64,000 nucleotides of DNA, from assembly GCA_032871835.1 (NCBI GenBank), contig CM065295.1, forward strand, positions 88,405,819 to 88,469,818. The letters are read 5' to 3'. The first letter of the stretch is position 1; each line of letters opens with the position of its first letter. Below are positions 1 to 10,615 of the stretch, in pieces. The notes beneath the pieces were generated by a model that was given only the letters and a program-made list of their open reading frames with translations, did not search any database and had not been told where the DNA came from. Position numbers and translations under genes: made by a program. The stretch is from Dipteronia dyeriana (taxonomy: Eukaryota > Streptophyta > Magnoliopsida > Sapindales > Sapindaceae).

Positions 1-604
1 AAGTTATAATACATTACAGCATAACATTTGAATGGTTGTATATAAATTATAAACTATTAAACTAAGCATCATTAACAAAAAAACAATTGTAAATTTGTAA
101 TGTATAACATTACAGTATTACACACTAATATTAACACACACTAACACACGGTGTAACTCAGTAACACACTAACACCACACAACTTTACCAACTCCCTAAC
201 TCACACCACACCACACCTCTTTCAACTTTACCAACTCATTCTAAAAACAGTTCTAAGAACCGAAGCAGGCGAAGAATTGAAGTGGCGAACGATCGGTGAC
301 GGGCGACGACGGACGATGATCGGCAACTGGCGACGAAGGGCGACGATGACGATCGACGACAAGCAGCGGCAGAGTGAAACAGTGGTCACCGGTCAGCGAG
401 AGAAGAAGAGAGTGGTCCGATTTTGTCCGACTTGTTCCGATTTCGTCTTCAACTTGATCCGATTTCGTGCGACTTGGTCCGATTTTGACCGACTTTGACT
501 GAAAACACCTAATACTCCGACTGACTTCGAATCGCGGCGGCAGAGCACAGCCGGGCGACTAATCGACGACTAGTCGGCCCTAGTCGCCGACTTCTGCAAC
601 ACTG
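1..604. mobile_element. Right end of a hAT-like DNA transposon (left end outside window)
   Basis: The stretch ends in CTGCAACACTG (about 594-604), whose reverse complement CAGTGTTGCAG is a typical hAT terminal inverted repeat start. Just inside lies a GC-rich block with repeated GACTAGTCG-like palindromes (about 555-590), common in the subterminal parts of plant hAT elements. No matching left terminus is visible, so the element probably extends past the window start. The 73-residue open frame at 277-498 is Arg-rich, has no transposase motif and is taken as fortuitous. If the boundary is right, the 8 bases after 604 are the right target-site copy. Confidence 0.45.
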
Positions 605-612
605 ATTTTAAC

Positions 613-1430
613 CATTGGATTGAAATCTAAAGGATATTAAGTCACCGAGTATTGTCAATGTTCCTACATATTAGCCAAACCTTAATGATAATCTTTTCGT
701 GGTGCTGGTGTGTAATTGTGTGAAAGAGCAACCATTTAGATATCTCAAAATGTGAACAAGATACTGGGGTACAGCGCCTAATATTAGGATTCTATATTGA
801 TGACCACCTTATCTTGTTGGTGTACCCCATAATGATCTGTAACAGGATTGCTTCTTCATCAACTGTAACCGCTTTCTGGGACACCGCCAATTTATTTTCT
901 TTAATTATATGATTAATATACCTTAAAAAGCAGCAACCCCTCTAGCTATCTATTTCGATCTCCAGTTCGTATTTGTCAAAAAACATTATATTTCTAAACC
1001 ACGAGACTCCACTTAATATAAGGACTTTGTACAAAAGCAACAGTCATGGCTTTTTTTTTTCTTTTTCTTTGTTAGAGGGAAAGATATTTTTTCTATATAT
1101 TTTATTATTTTTATGGCCGACGGATCACCTCAATTTTTGTTCTTTTATTTATTAAATTAGTTTTCTCATAATTGAAATAATGAAATTACATCTTATACTG
1201 ATAGCTAGTTTGGAGAAATTAAAGAAATTTTTTATGTTTTTCTTTTTTCAAAAAACATTGTATACAAAAAAATAAAATTTATCAGGTGCACTAGAATCCT
1301 GCATGTTTTTTTTTGGGGAAATTCCATAGCGTGATCACTCTAGTAAGGAAAGGGATATGAAAACATTATGCAGCCAAAAACTCTGAAAATCATTCCCTCC
1401 AACATTTTTATTTTATTGGATAGACAGGTT
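613..1430. other. Intergenic AT-rich stretch, nothing recognised
   Basis: AT-rich DNA with T and A homopolymer runs. A 60-residue open frame (973-1155) has no recognisable domain and is not supported as a gene. Confidence 0.5.
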
Positions 1431-1955
1431 ATTAGAACTCTTGCCGATGTAGGACAATTAACTCTGGAGGTTGAAGAAGAGTTGGATAGAAAATTGACTA
1501 AAAGAGTTGGTCCGAGAAATAGGTATGACTAAAAGAGTTGGTTCGAAGAAACAAACATAACTTTTAGTTCTGTTGTTCGTTTACCTATTATAATATGTTT
1601 TCGAAAAGGGTTTTTCGAGCTCCATACCATCCCAACCGGGGTTCCTTGGTTGAGGTCGTTTTCATAATTAAATTAGCTGTTTTAGGCAGGCTGTCGGGTG
1701 GTTGAAGTTTTATTGTTTTTTTTTAGTTTTTTCGTTTAGTTGCTATTTATTTAGTAAATGTCTAATTTGGTCTTTTTTTACTTAATTTAGGGTTTTCAGA
1801 GACTATTTAAACCTCCTGTTCTTTGGTTTGAAGAGAATAATAAAGTTTTATTTGGTTTACAACTACTTTTTTCTGGTGGATTCTAGTTTGTGTATTCTGA
1901 GGGCTTACATTGATAAACCTTTATACTTCCGCTCTGCATCACTTGCCTTCTTCTC
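1431..1955 (+). mobile_element. Possible solo LTR or LTR remnant
   Basis: The text resembles the 3' half of a plant LTR. It has a region with ACTATTTAAACC (about 1801-1812), which could be a TATA-like box, an AATAAAG signal (about 1838) and a CTGGTGGATTCTAG stretch (about 1875), phrases often seen in the R-U5 part of Ty3/gypsy LTRs. No second copy and no clean target duplication were found. This is pattern memory, not an alignment. Confidence 0.3.
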
Positions 1956-2625
1956 CACGTTTTAACACTGTTTGTCCTCATGTTTGTTCATTATTTGTGT
2001 GAATAAAAGAAAAAAAAATGTGCTTGCTCTTTTGCCAATAAATCACCTCCACCCGATAAGTAGTTTGCTTCAATTATGAGAAAATGATCTTTGATCAAAT
2101 ACTTTTTTTTCATATATAAATCGCTATGATAAATAACTTGATGGATTACATTATAATATTTTTATTAGATGTGAGTACTGATAATGGTTTAAAAATATTT
2201 ATAATCCATGCCACATTAACAACTACTAGTACCATTAAGCATGGATCAATGAAAAGGTCTTCAGGGTCCCTTTGTAATGATAAGAAGAATTGCATCGGTC
2301 GATAGGTGAAGTCCACTCTCACCAACTTCATTGAGATTTGAGGCCATGGCTACAGCTAGCAATATATATATATGTGCTTCAATTCCAGCTTTTCTTGGCA
2401 TTTTTTTGGGGACAATATAGACCCCAGTTTATAGGGCGTGTGTCCCAAGATGTAACTACCTTTTTAGAAATTATATTCATGTGTGTTTAAAGGTAATTAA
2501 ATGTCAATCACAATATCTTGTTCCTTAGATAAGGATAAGCAGAAATATATGTAATGAATTGCTAATCATAGTGTTTTAGACTTCGAGAAAGAAAAAAAAA
2601 AACCCGTACCGTTCGAATAATTGTT

Positions 2626-2785
2626 TGGGTTTCAACGAGACTTTTTCTCTCTACTTCACAACTCTGTCACTGTAAAATGAATAAAAGAAATCTGACGTGG
2701 AACAACTATTGAGGGGTTTTTTTATCCGTTCATTATATTAAGTGTCTTTTAAATATAAGTTATTAAAGAAGTGACAGTACTGAAA
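2626..2785. mobile_element. Half copy of the 31093-31423 MITE
   Basis: Landmarks TTTTTCTCTCTACTTCACAAC, GACGTGGAACAACTATTGAG and GTGTCTTTTAAATATAAG align with 31298-31420. Only one arm is present, so it is a truncated copy. Confidence 0.5.
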
Positions 2786-2990
2786 TACCACCTCTAAAAA
2801 GTGTCATTCATTTTTTGAACCATATAATATATATACATATATATATATATATATGAAAAAAATTTCTTCAGTGCGCACTGATAAATATATATCAATATCT
2901 TATATGTGAACAATTAGATTCAATTGCTTTTACCCAATTTACATGCACTTATCAGTGTAGGTTTATCTATAATCTATAGATCACAATATA

Positions 2991-3907
2991 CAGTGGCAGA
3001 CTTAGCAATTTTAACTAGGTAGGGTATTTGGATATATATAAAAAAAAATACTGAAAAATTAAAATCATAGTAAAATGAGTTTTTTATAAACCAAAAATGA
3101 GTTTTTTTTTTAAATAAAATAAAACTATTAGAACACTCAGTCAAATGAATTAAATAACCTTACATTAAAAAATAAATTAAAAAAACAATTTTTTTTTAAA
3201 TAAATAAAATACGAAAAAAAACATAAATAATAAAAATAAATTAAAAGAATAAATTACAATCTAATTTTATAATAAGTATTTTTTTTTTTGCATTTATAAT
3301 GAACTCAATTTAAATTTATACAAAAATAATTTATTAATAAATATTACTAGACATGTTTTTAAATTTTTTATTCTTCAAATTAGCGGTAAATGATTGATTT
3401 ATTGATTCTAAATAAATTAAAACTATAAAATAAAGAAAAATATTAAGGATAAAAAAAAATGTACCATAATAGTAGATTGACTATTTCAATCCAATAAAGT
3501 AAAATTTGAGATTTTATGGTTTGTTGATTGGACGAGTTAGATATGTCAAACTAAAACTATTAGAAATAATAAAAATCCATAATAATAAATAATTTAATAT
3601 AAAATGAGAAAATGAATTGTTTTGTTTTAGAAAAAATAAAAATTTAAAAAAGGAATTGGAAAATATAGTAAAATAAATAAGACATAAAAAAATTACTATA
3701 TAAAATTGAATAATAAAAACAGGTAAATGCTTTAGATAGGACTTGAGCCAGGACTTGAAATACAATGACAAGATTTACTACCAACTGTATTACAGGAAGC
3801 ATGTTGTTATTATTGTTAATGAATATTTATATTTAAACCATGTATAAAGTCAAATTTTCTCTTAAAAAAAAATGAGGTAGGCTTGTCTCCACATGGGTCT
3901 ATCTCTG
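2991..3907. mobile_element. hAT-like MITE, 917 bp
   Basis: The left end reads CAGTGGCAGAC and the reverse complement of the right end reads CAGAGATAGAC, an imperfect 11-bp terminal inverted repeat starting with CAG. The flanks are ACAATATA (2983-2990) and ACAATCTG (3908-3915), matching at 6 of 8 positions, consistent with an old 8-bp hAT target duplication. The interior is very AT-rich and has no coding potential. It interrupts one copy of the local repeat unit, which resumes after it. Confidence 0.55.
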
Positions 3908-4497
3908 ACAATCTGATAATATAGTGTCTGTTTTGTAGATAACGATGCGTAGAAATATATGTAATGAATTGCTAATCATTGTGTTTTAGACTTTGAGAAA
4001 AATAAAAACTTTACCTTCTGCCTCATCTACAATTTTATGTGAAAACGAAAAGTTTATATATTTTCACATTTTGTCTTTATTTAGGGTGATGAGACTTCTC
4101 GTATATAAACCCCCTCACAAAAACTTATGTTCAAACCATTCACGATTAAATTTAATGAATTTTAAGGAAATCTTTTATATGAATGATAAGAAAAATGAAA
4201 TATAATCGTGAGAAAAATTTCAAAATTTTTGAATTGGAAACTATTTTTTCTAAACTTTTTAAAGCAAAAAAAAATTAAATAGTGTGAGAAGTCTAATATA
4301 TATATATGAAAATTTTCTACTTAATACACATTGATAAATATATATCAGTGCGTTACATGTGAAACATTAGATTCAATTGCATTGATCCAGTCTGTATGCA
4401 TTTGTTAATGCTTATCTATATTCTATGGATCACGATACAATGCTTGTTCCTTAGATAACGATTCACATAAATATATGTAATGAATTGTTAATCATAG

Positions 4498-5448
4498 TTT
4501 TATTTGGATTTTTTAATAGCTTGACAAGTCAACACGATCACCTGAAAACACGGTGATTAGATATGCCACGTCAAAAGAGTCAGGGAAGATCAACCCAAAA
4601 CAATTAATAGATGATCTCAGAGCCCAATCGAGATTATCTAAGATGGTTAGGAAAACTAACCGATTGGGTAGAGACAATCTAATCGGGTAAAGACCATCCG
4701 ATCGGGACATAAAAGGTCTGGTCGGGATTAGATGATTGGTCAGTTAAACAATGCGTAAGAGACATTAACGACAATTACGATTCAAATACGAAGAAGAATG
4801 ATCTTAATCAAACAACAAATCTAGAATCATACTTCAATAAGGAAATATCTCTATTTCCTCTCCAGTGTCAGAGAAAGAACTCAAAGCTTCTAGAAGGATA
4901 ATCACCAAAAGGGAAACGAGTCCAGATCAAGCAATAACTCAGTTCTTCTAGAAAATTGCACATCAATTAGGAAATAAGTCATAAACGGACTATTAAACTA
5001 GAATCGTAGGAAGATACTAATTCAATGCACAAAATCTCTAAAACAGGAAAGAAGACAAATACGTCTCCAACAAGTAAAAAGTCTTGATTAAACGCTACCG
5101 TATTTCGTTACTTGTACAACAAAGATTAGGGTCATATACACATATAAATTGACCCATAATCTCATTAAAAAGAGATACGGAGAGAGAAAAATAGAGAGAG
5201 AAATACAACAAAAATTAGCTTACAAGAGTGCAAGAGAGGTTGAGTGTGTAATTAATCTCATTCATAGTGATTTTCCTTCTCTTCATCACCGACAACCGTG
5301 GACATTTTCCCGCTTTGGGGGGTTTACCACGTAAAATTGTGTGCCCTATCTGCTTTTTGCTTATTTTAATTCGTAATTCAATTGTCAATCCATACTTACG
5401 TGTTTGACGTGTTGTTAATCAAACTTATTCTAAAAATCATCGTCAACA
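4498..5448 (+). repeat. Left LTR of the Tat-like element
   Basis: It is 951 bp. It starts TTTTATTTGG where the right copy has TGTTATAGGG, and ends CGTCAACA. A TATA-like box CATATAAATTGACC lies near 5140. It aligns with 10616-11562 plus 13900-13936 with many substitutions, so the insertion is not recent. Confidence 0.75.
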
Positions 5449-5605
5449 ATTGAAGCTAAAAGAAGGGGGTGAACCTTTGAACCTAAGTTCTAAAAAAAAG
5501 AGGACGAGAACTCGTGAAACAACAACATGACAAACAACAGAGATGGAAGCTAGTCTCCGAATGCTGCTGGCACCCTACGTGCTAGTAACAACTCTGACCC
5601 AATAA

Positions 5606-7320
5606 ATGCCAACAGTGACTCCAACCTCAACTGGTCAAGCTACGAGAACCTCAACAAACTCTCCCCTAGGAATTTCCCCATATGCATTCCAACAGGTCCA
5701 AGGGTCTTTACGGAGAACCATTGAAGACGCCGCCAGACAGGGAATCAATATAACAACGACTGCTAATCTGACCTCTTCATATCAATTGTCTACACTCGTG
5801 GTGGCCCAATACCCCAAGGTGTGTTCTGAGATAATGGATGTGACTCCAAGCGCGCCAGTAGAGAAAGAACGGATCACTGTGGAAATAGGGAACGTTCCCA
5901 AATGGGAGACGAAGGAATTAACGAACGAGGTAGGCGAGATCGGTATCAAGCGGACTTTGTGCCAGAAGAAACCCATAGAGGTGTTCATAGGCGAGATCGA
6001 TCTAGCTCGTCAGATGACAGCGATCAACATTCTACAGAACACGCCGAAGGGGCAAGTCCCAACTAAGATTCCAATAAGGGTCCATCGACCATTAGCGATC
6101 GGGAATGGATAACGAGCCAGAAGAGAAGCGAGATATCCTGATACAGAAATTAACCCAGAAGGTAGAAGTATTAAAACGTCATCAAGGGCTTAAATATTTA
6201 CTGGACGACGATTCCAAAATTCCCTTTCGTGAATAGTATTCTCCAAACCCAATTCCTAGAAAGATTCAGAATGCCTTAGGTTGAACAATTTAAAGCAAAC
6301 AAGGATCCAAAAGAATATGTGAGACGTTTTCGAAGTGCAATGACACAGTACACTTATAATGACCCATTGTTGTGCTTGACATTCTCGCAAACGCTTGGGG
6401 ACTTAGGGTCTAGGTGATTTGGAAGGCTCTTTAAGGGAACAATCAAGAATTTTCGAGAGTTGACCCAAGCTTTTTCATGACAATTATTAGGAAACATACA
6501 AAGGAAGAAATCAATATCCCACCTCGCCACCCTCACACAGGGAAAAAACAAAACACTAAAAGATTACCTGAAAAGGTTATCTCAGGAAGTGACAGGGATC
6601 CATAATCCCAATGATGAGGCTGTGGTGGTCGCCTTCACCAACAACCTACAGAAGGGTTGGCTTTCCTTCTATTTGAGGAGGGAATGCCTAAATACATATG
6701 CCGACCTGATGGACATGGCAGACAGTTACACAATGGCTGAAGAAGAAGTGTTGGCTCAGAGGGGTAAATATGTTCACGGGGGTCGCCTTAGGGAGAACGC
6801 CAAAACAAGTGATGGCTATGTAAAGAACCATAAGGGTGATCACTAGGAGAGTGATGGGAACCAAGATGATCATCGAGTCGACAATCGTAGAAACAGTCGG
6901 AATGATAAAAGTTCCATGGTCAATACACCAACTATACTCCCCTCACCAAGAGACAAGAGGAAATCTTAAAGATCGTAGAATACCAGAAGCCAGTCAAATA
7001 TCCTCCTAGACAGTTAACCTACACCCAAAGAGACACGACAAAATGCTATAGGTTCCACAAAGAAAGTGGTCACAACACACCAAAGTGCTACCAACTAAAA
7101 GACCACATCGAGACACTTATTAGGGAGGGTCACCTCAAAGAATTAATTCTTAAAGGGACAGATGATCAGCAAAAGGATTCTCACTAGGATGATCAACCAA
7201 TAGGAAATCAGGAAAAGAAGTAAAACTCGAATCGAGACAGCGGCGAAGGAACGGTCAACGTTATCTTTTGAGGACCCTACTGATGAACACGTCATTGCAG
7301 TGTCATCAAATATGAACATT
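5606..7320 (+). pseudogene. Decayed Tat-type gag, breaking off at the start of protease
   Basis: Gag is the capsid polyprotein of the retroelement. Open segments lie at 5606-6112 and 6589-6846, with stops and frame changes between and after. From about 6225 the translation shows the retrotransposon-gag pattern: RFRMP, then QFKANKDPKEYVRRFRSAM, later ELTQAF, LTQGKNKTLKDYLKR and a motif around MADSYTMAEEE. At 7040-7145 the segment CYRFHKESGHNTPKCYQL with a following HIETLIREGHL matches the Tat/Retand C-terminal gag. Then GTVNVIF and an EDPTDEHV-like stretch mark the gag-protease junction, after which similarity stops. Family recall is strong; coding capacity is lost. Confidence 0.7.
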
Positions 7321-7365
7321 TAAGTTCGGCCTCGCAAGGGCGCAAGTCATAGAGACTAGCACAAC

Positions 7366-9644
7366 TGTAAGCAAGGGATCACTCCACAAGGAGGTGAGAT
7401 TCATCACCCGTCTCTAGTTTTAGCTATTATTACAACACACCGAGCAGACTTGTGTGTTACAGAAAAGTCAATGATGTGGAAAGTAAATGTTAAACTAACC
7501 TAGCAAACTACATAAATAAATAATATATACAATGATAAATGGAATGAAGTGATGTAAAATGCAAATGGTTACACGAAGCAAATGACTCCACCATAGCAAT
7601 CACACAATTTCATACAATATGCAAAGCCAAAGTTGAATGATGTGCTTACTTAATCCTTGCCAATTATCCTCACTCCAGTATCAATTGACTACACTGATAT
7701 GCATCAACAACATCTCTCGATGACTGCCCGAACTACACTCGAGTTCATTAAGAACAATGAGATACACGTGCTACAATACGTGTAAAACCGTGCGCAGGCT
7801 CTACACGCAGTGGCCAATCTACTAAATGCATGTTGAGTGCTTCACCTCTCGATTCTTCACACACAACCTAGGTTCAATCAAATGGTGGCTAACCACTTAA
7901 AGGCTCTAAGCATTTCGATGGGCCACTCAACCAATAACAAGCATATGCAATGAAATAACCAACAACATTAGATTTATATCAAATTCCTAATGAATGAAAG
8001 TACACATCGAAAAATATAAAAGGAAACAAGGAAAGAAATACAAAATGGATAAAAAGGAGACCCCTCATCCGTAACCGGGAATCGAACACCGGATCTTCTT
8101 GAGTCTCAATTCAAGATGTCCTCACCATTGGACGACTACAATGTTCCCCAATTTCATGAATGCACAACCCTCACAACCAAAGAGAGGGCTTCTTCTAATC
8201 TTTCTAAACTCCCTAAGATGGATGGCTAAAATGGAAATAAGATTACCATACAACTATATGCATCAATGTTGATTGTTAGACATAAAGATCATTCAATTGA
8301 ATTAAGGGTTCATTCCCTTGATTAAGGCATTCACCAAAATCAATTCATCACCCAAACTCAAGCCATGAGATAAGCAATTGTGCCTTGAAACAAGGCCCAT
8401 TAAGCATAAGAATAAAGAACTAAAGCCTAATCTAGCATGTGAATGCATAATCAACCAAGCTTTACCCATTCTTTTGAGCTAAAACTCAAACACTTAAATC
8501 ACTCTAAACATGGTATTTAGGCTCATTCATCAACATACAAACAATCATGGGAAATTAAATTACTCTACTCCTAATCCCATTCACGAATACATATCAATTG
8601 TGACCATCCACACATATGCATATCATAATATGAGAGAAATTATGCTTAAATCAAAAAATAGAACAAAACCCAATGAATTTAATAACAATCAATACATTTA
8701 TTACACAAGTGTAGGTTTACAATATCTTCAAATTCGAGATACACAATTAAGAAAACAAGAAATACAATAAATGAAAGAAATGAGTAAAAAGGAGACAACA
8801 TTTGAAGACAAACCTACCAAAGAAGCTCTTAGCTTTTCTAGCTCAAAATTGGTCCAAGAACCGTTCCTATTTCCTTGCAATCTACTATCAATTGGGTGGA
8901 TAAGGTGTATAAAGGTGTGATGGAGGTGTATGGTGAGCTCCTATGGCAGAAAAACCCCCATGGGAGCTTGAATCACCCCTCCCTTGGTGAAGAAGATGGA
9001 GAAGAATGAAGAAGATGAAAAGAAAGAGAGTTTGAGCATGCGAAAGGGGGATAGAAGAGGGGAAGAACTGTCTAAAGAGAGAAGAGAAAATGGGGTATTT
9101 ATAGGCTTGGAAGTTAGGGAAAAGATAAAAATACCCTTCAAAAGGGCCAAAAATCACATTTCTGACCCAGAATGCGGTACGTCACGCGGTACGCATCAAC
9201 ATGCTTACCACATATCACTATTTTGGAGCTTTTTGCCCATTCACGCGGTACGAAACGCGGTACGCATTAACAAGGCGTACTGTATAGCTCTGCACACCAT
9301 TATGAAAATAACCATAACTTCCTTCAAAAACCTCAGAATCTTTGCCTATAAAATACGTTGGAAATTAGACTTCCGAGGCTTTCCAAAAAATGGTTATAGG
9401 AAATGTAGTTCAATCGGAGGAGGGAGATATAGTCTTCCGAAGTTGATTATTCTGCACGACCCATTCCAATTTCAACTCTTCTAACCTTAAAAACTCTTCA
9501 ATTAAACTCAAATACCTTCAATAAAGAACATGTGCCACACAAGGCTTACAAACACATCAAATACCAAAATATACTTGAAAACAAGATCAAAAACTAGGAA
9601 ATGGGGACCTCAAATAGGTATATAAATCATTCCGATCACCTACA
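7366..9644 (-). mobile_element. Probable minus-strand solo LTR of another retrotransposon
   Basis: Read on the - strand the block looks like a long LTR. It has a TATA box (CCTATAAATACCCC, complement of 9092-9105) followed by a pyrimidine-rich leader, and upstream a U3-like part with four copies of GCGTACCGCG-like phrases (around 9175-9285). The ends TG (7366) and CA (9644) are my best guess; I found no clear 5-bp target duplication. It sits where the protease-pol part of the surrounding Tat-like element should be. No ORF with domain similarity was seen. Confidence 0.45.
8068..8146 (-). other. tRNA-like sequence (Glu/Gln type), pseudogene or SINE head
   Basis: The - strand reads a tRNA-like D-arm (GTCGTCCAATGG then GAGGACATC), an anticodon-arm-like TCTTGA...TCAAGA hairpin, and a T-arm with the box B core GTTCGATTCC followed by CGG. 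The spacing fits a tRNA, but the acceptor ends do not pair well, the anticodon loop is too long and the T-arm has an extra base. A functional tRNA is therefore unlikely. It may be an RNA polymerase III-type SINE head or a tRNA pseudogene inside the LTR-like block. Confidence 0.4.
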
Positions 9645-9659
9645 CAAGCTCATAGATGA

Positions 9660-10615
9660 TGGAACTTAGTCTTCAAAAAAAAAAAACCATCTGTTGAGAG
9701 AGATAACTTAGTTGCTTTCAATTTTTGCTTAAGATATGTTTAATTTGTTTTATGTTTTTAGTTTTTCTAATTATTTTTGGTATTATGATGTTGTTAATTT
9801 TCTGATCGATTAATAAAGAGGGCAAGAATGATGTTCAAATTTTTTATAATCATCTTTGTTATCAAAGATAAACTCGTAGTGCTGGCACCTGCCATGGTGG
9901 GTGAAAGTGTCCGAGAGGCTAAGAAGTCTGGTGTTAGAGATCCGACGCGTCTGTCGAACTAATTAGGTGCATATAAAGCACTGTCAACAATCCGATCACC
10001 CCGAGATACCGGTTTTAGCAGGAAAAAAACACTAGGGTATGCCATCGGGGAAAACCTGGTGAGATGCGTTCGGTTGTGTTAGTATTACAATAACGATTCG
10101 GCCAAACCCTGATAAACAAACAAAACCGGGAGACATCCTTGGTAACTTGTTTACATGGAAAAAACAGGGAAAATGGGCCAAGGTTCCCAGAACACCTCTT
10201 AACTGAGGAATCAAAACGGTCAGGAATTATCCTGAGTGAAAAGTCGGGACACCAACCGAATCAGAACAATCGGGAATTATCCTGAGCAAAAAGCCGGAAC
10301 ACTGATCGAATCAAGACGGTCAAGAATTATCCTAAACAAGTTATCGGGACACCGATCAAATCGATTTAAAAAAATTAAGACGGTTGGGAATTATCCTGAG
10401 CAGAGAGTCGGGACACTGACCGATCCAGCTACAAGGGAGCAAAAAATCAAAGAGTCCAAGACTGACCAGTTTAACAAAAAAAAACAATCAGTTTAATATG
10501 ATACTTGATCGAGTTAGAACGATAAGATCATAAGCACCAAAAAATCAAAGGATAAATTATTCAAATCCCCCTCGTTGAGCCGTTAAGAGTTCATCTTATG
10601 GATTTGAGAGGGTAT
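9660..10615 (+). other. 3' untranslated part of the Tat-like element with a ~50-bp minisatellite
   Basis: The core GGAATTATCCTGAG recurs near 10223, 10273, 10323 (as AGAATTATCCTAA) and 10387, at spacings of about 50, 50 and 64 bp, each followed by CGGGACAC-like text. Short tandem arrays are common in the 3' untranslated region of Tat/Ogre elements. A purine-rich ATTTGAGAGGG immediately before 10616 is a plausible polypurine tract. The open frames here (10032-10214 and 10236-10496) are repeat translations, not genes. Confidence 0.55.

Larger units (their letters stand above)
2500..4497. repeat. Local repeat unit, several diverged copies (also at 13937-14420)
   Basis: A unit recurs with the landmarks ATATATGTAATGAATTG, then GCTAATCATAGTGTTTTAGAC, then CATTGATAAATATATA and ACATGTGAA. 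Copies of the first landmark lie near 2548, 3957 and 4474. The TTTTAGAC block lies near 2574, 3986 and 13945. The GATAAATATATA block lies near 2880, 4331 and 14320. The CTCATCTACAATTTT block is shared by about 4022 and 13980. A MITE (2991-3907) and a 9.4-kb retroelement (4498-13936) have split the copies, so the array predates both. Confidence 0.6.

Noticed and set aside
277..498. 73-residue open frame in the GC-rich block at the left edge
   Set aside because: Arg-rich composition follows from GACGA-type DNA. There are no domains, and it lies inside a hAT-like terminus.
8068..8146. A functional tRNA gene
   Set aside because: Acceptor ends do not pair, the T-arm has an extra base and the anticodon loop is too long; kept only as tRNA-like.
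8984..9484. 166-residue + strand frame with a Lys/Glu-rich start
   Set aside because: It is the complement of the pyrimidine-rich leader of the minus-strand LTR-like block; no domain.
10223..10430. CRISPR-like array
   Set aside because: The ~50-bp units are contiguous diverged tandem repeats within a plant retroelement, with no unique spacers.
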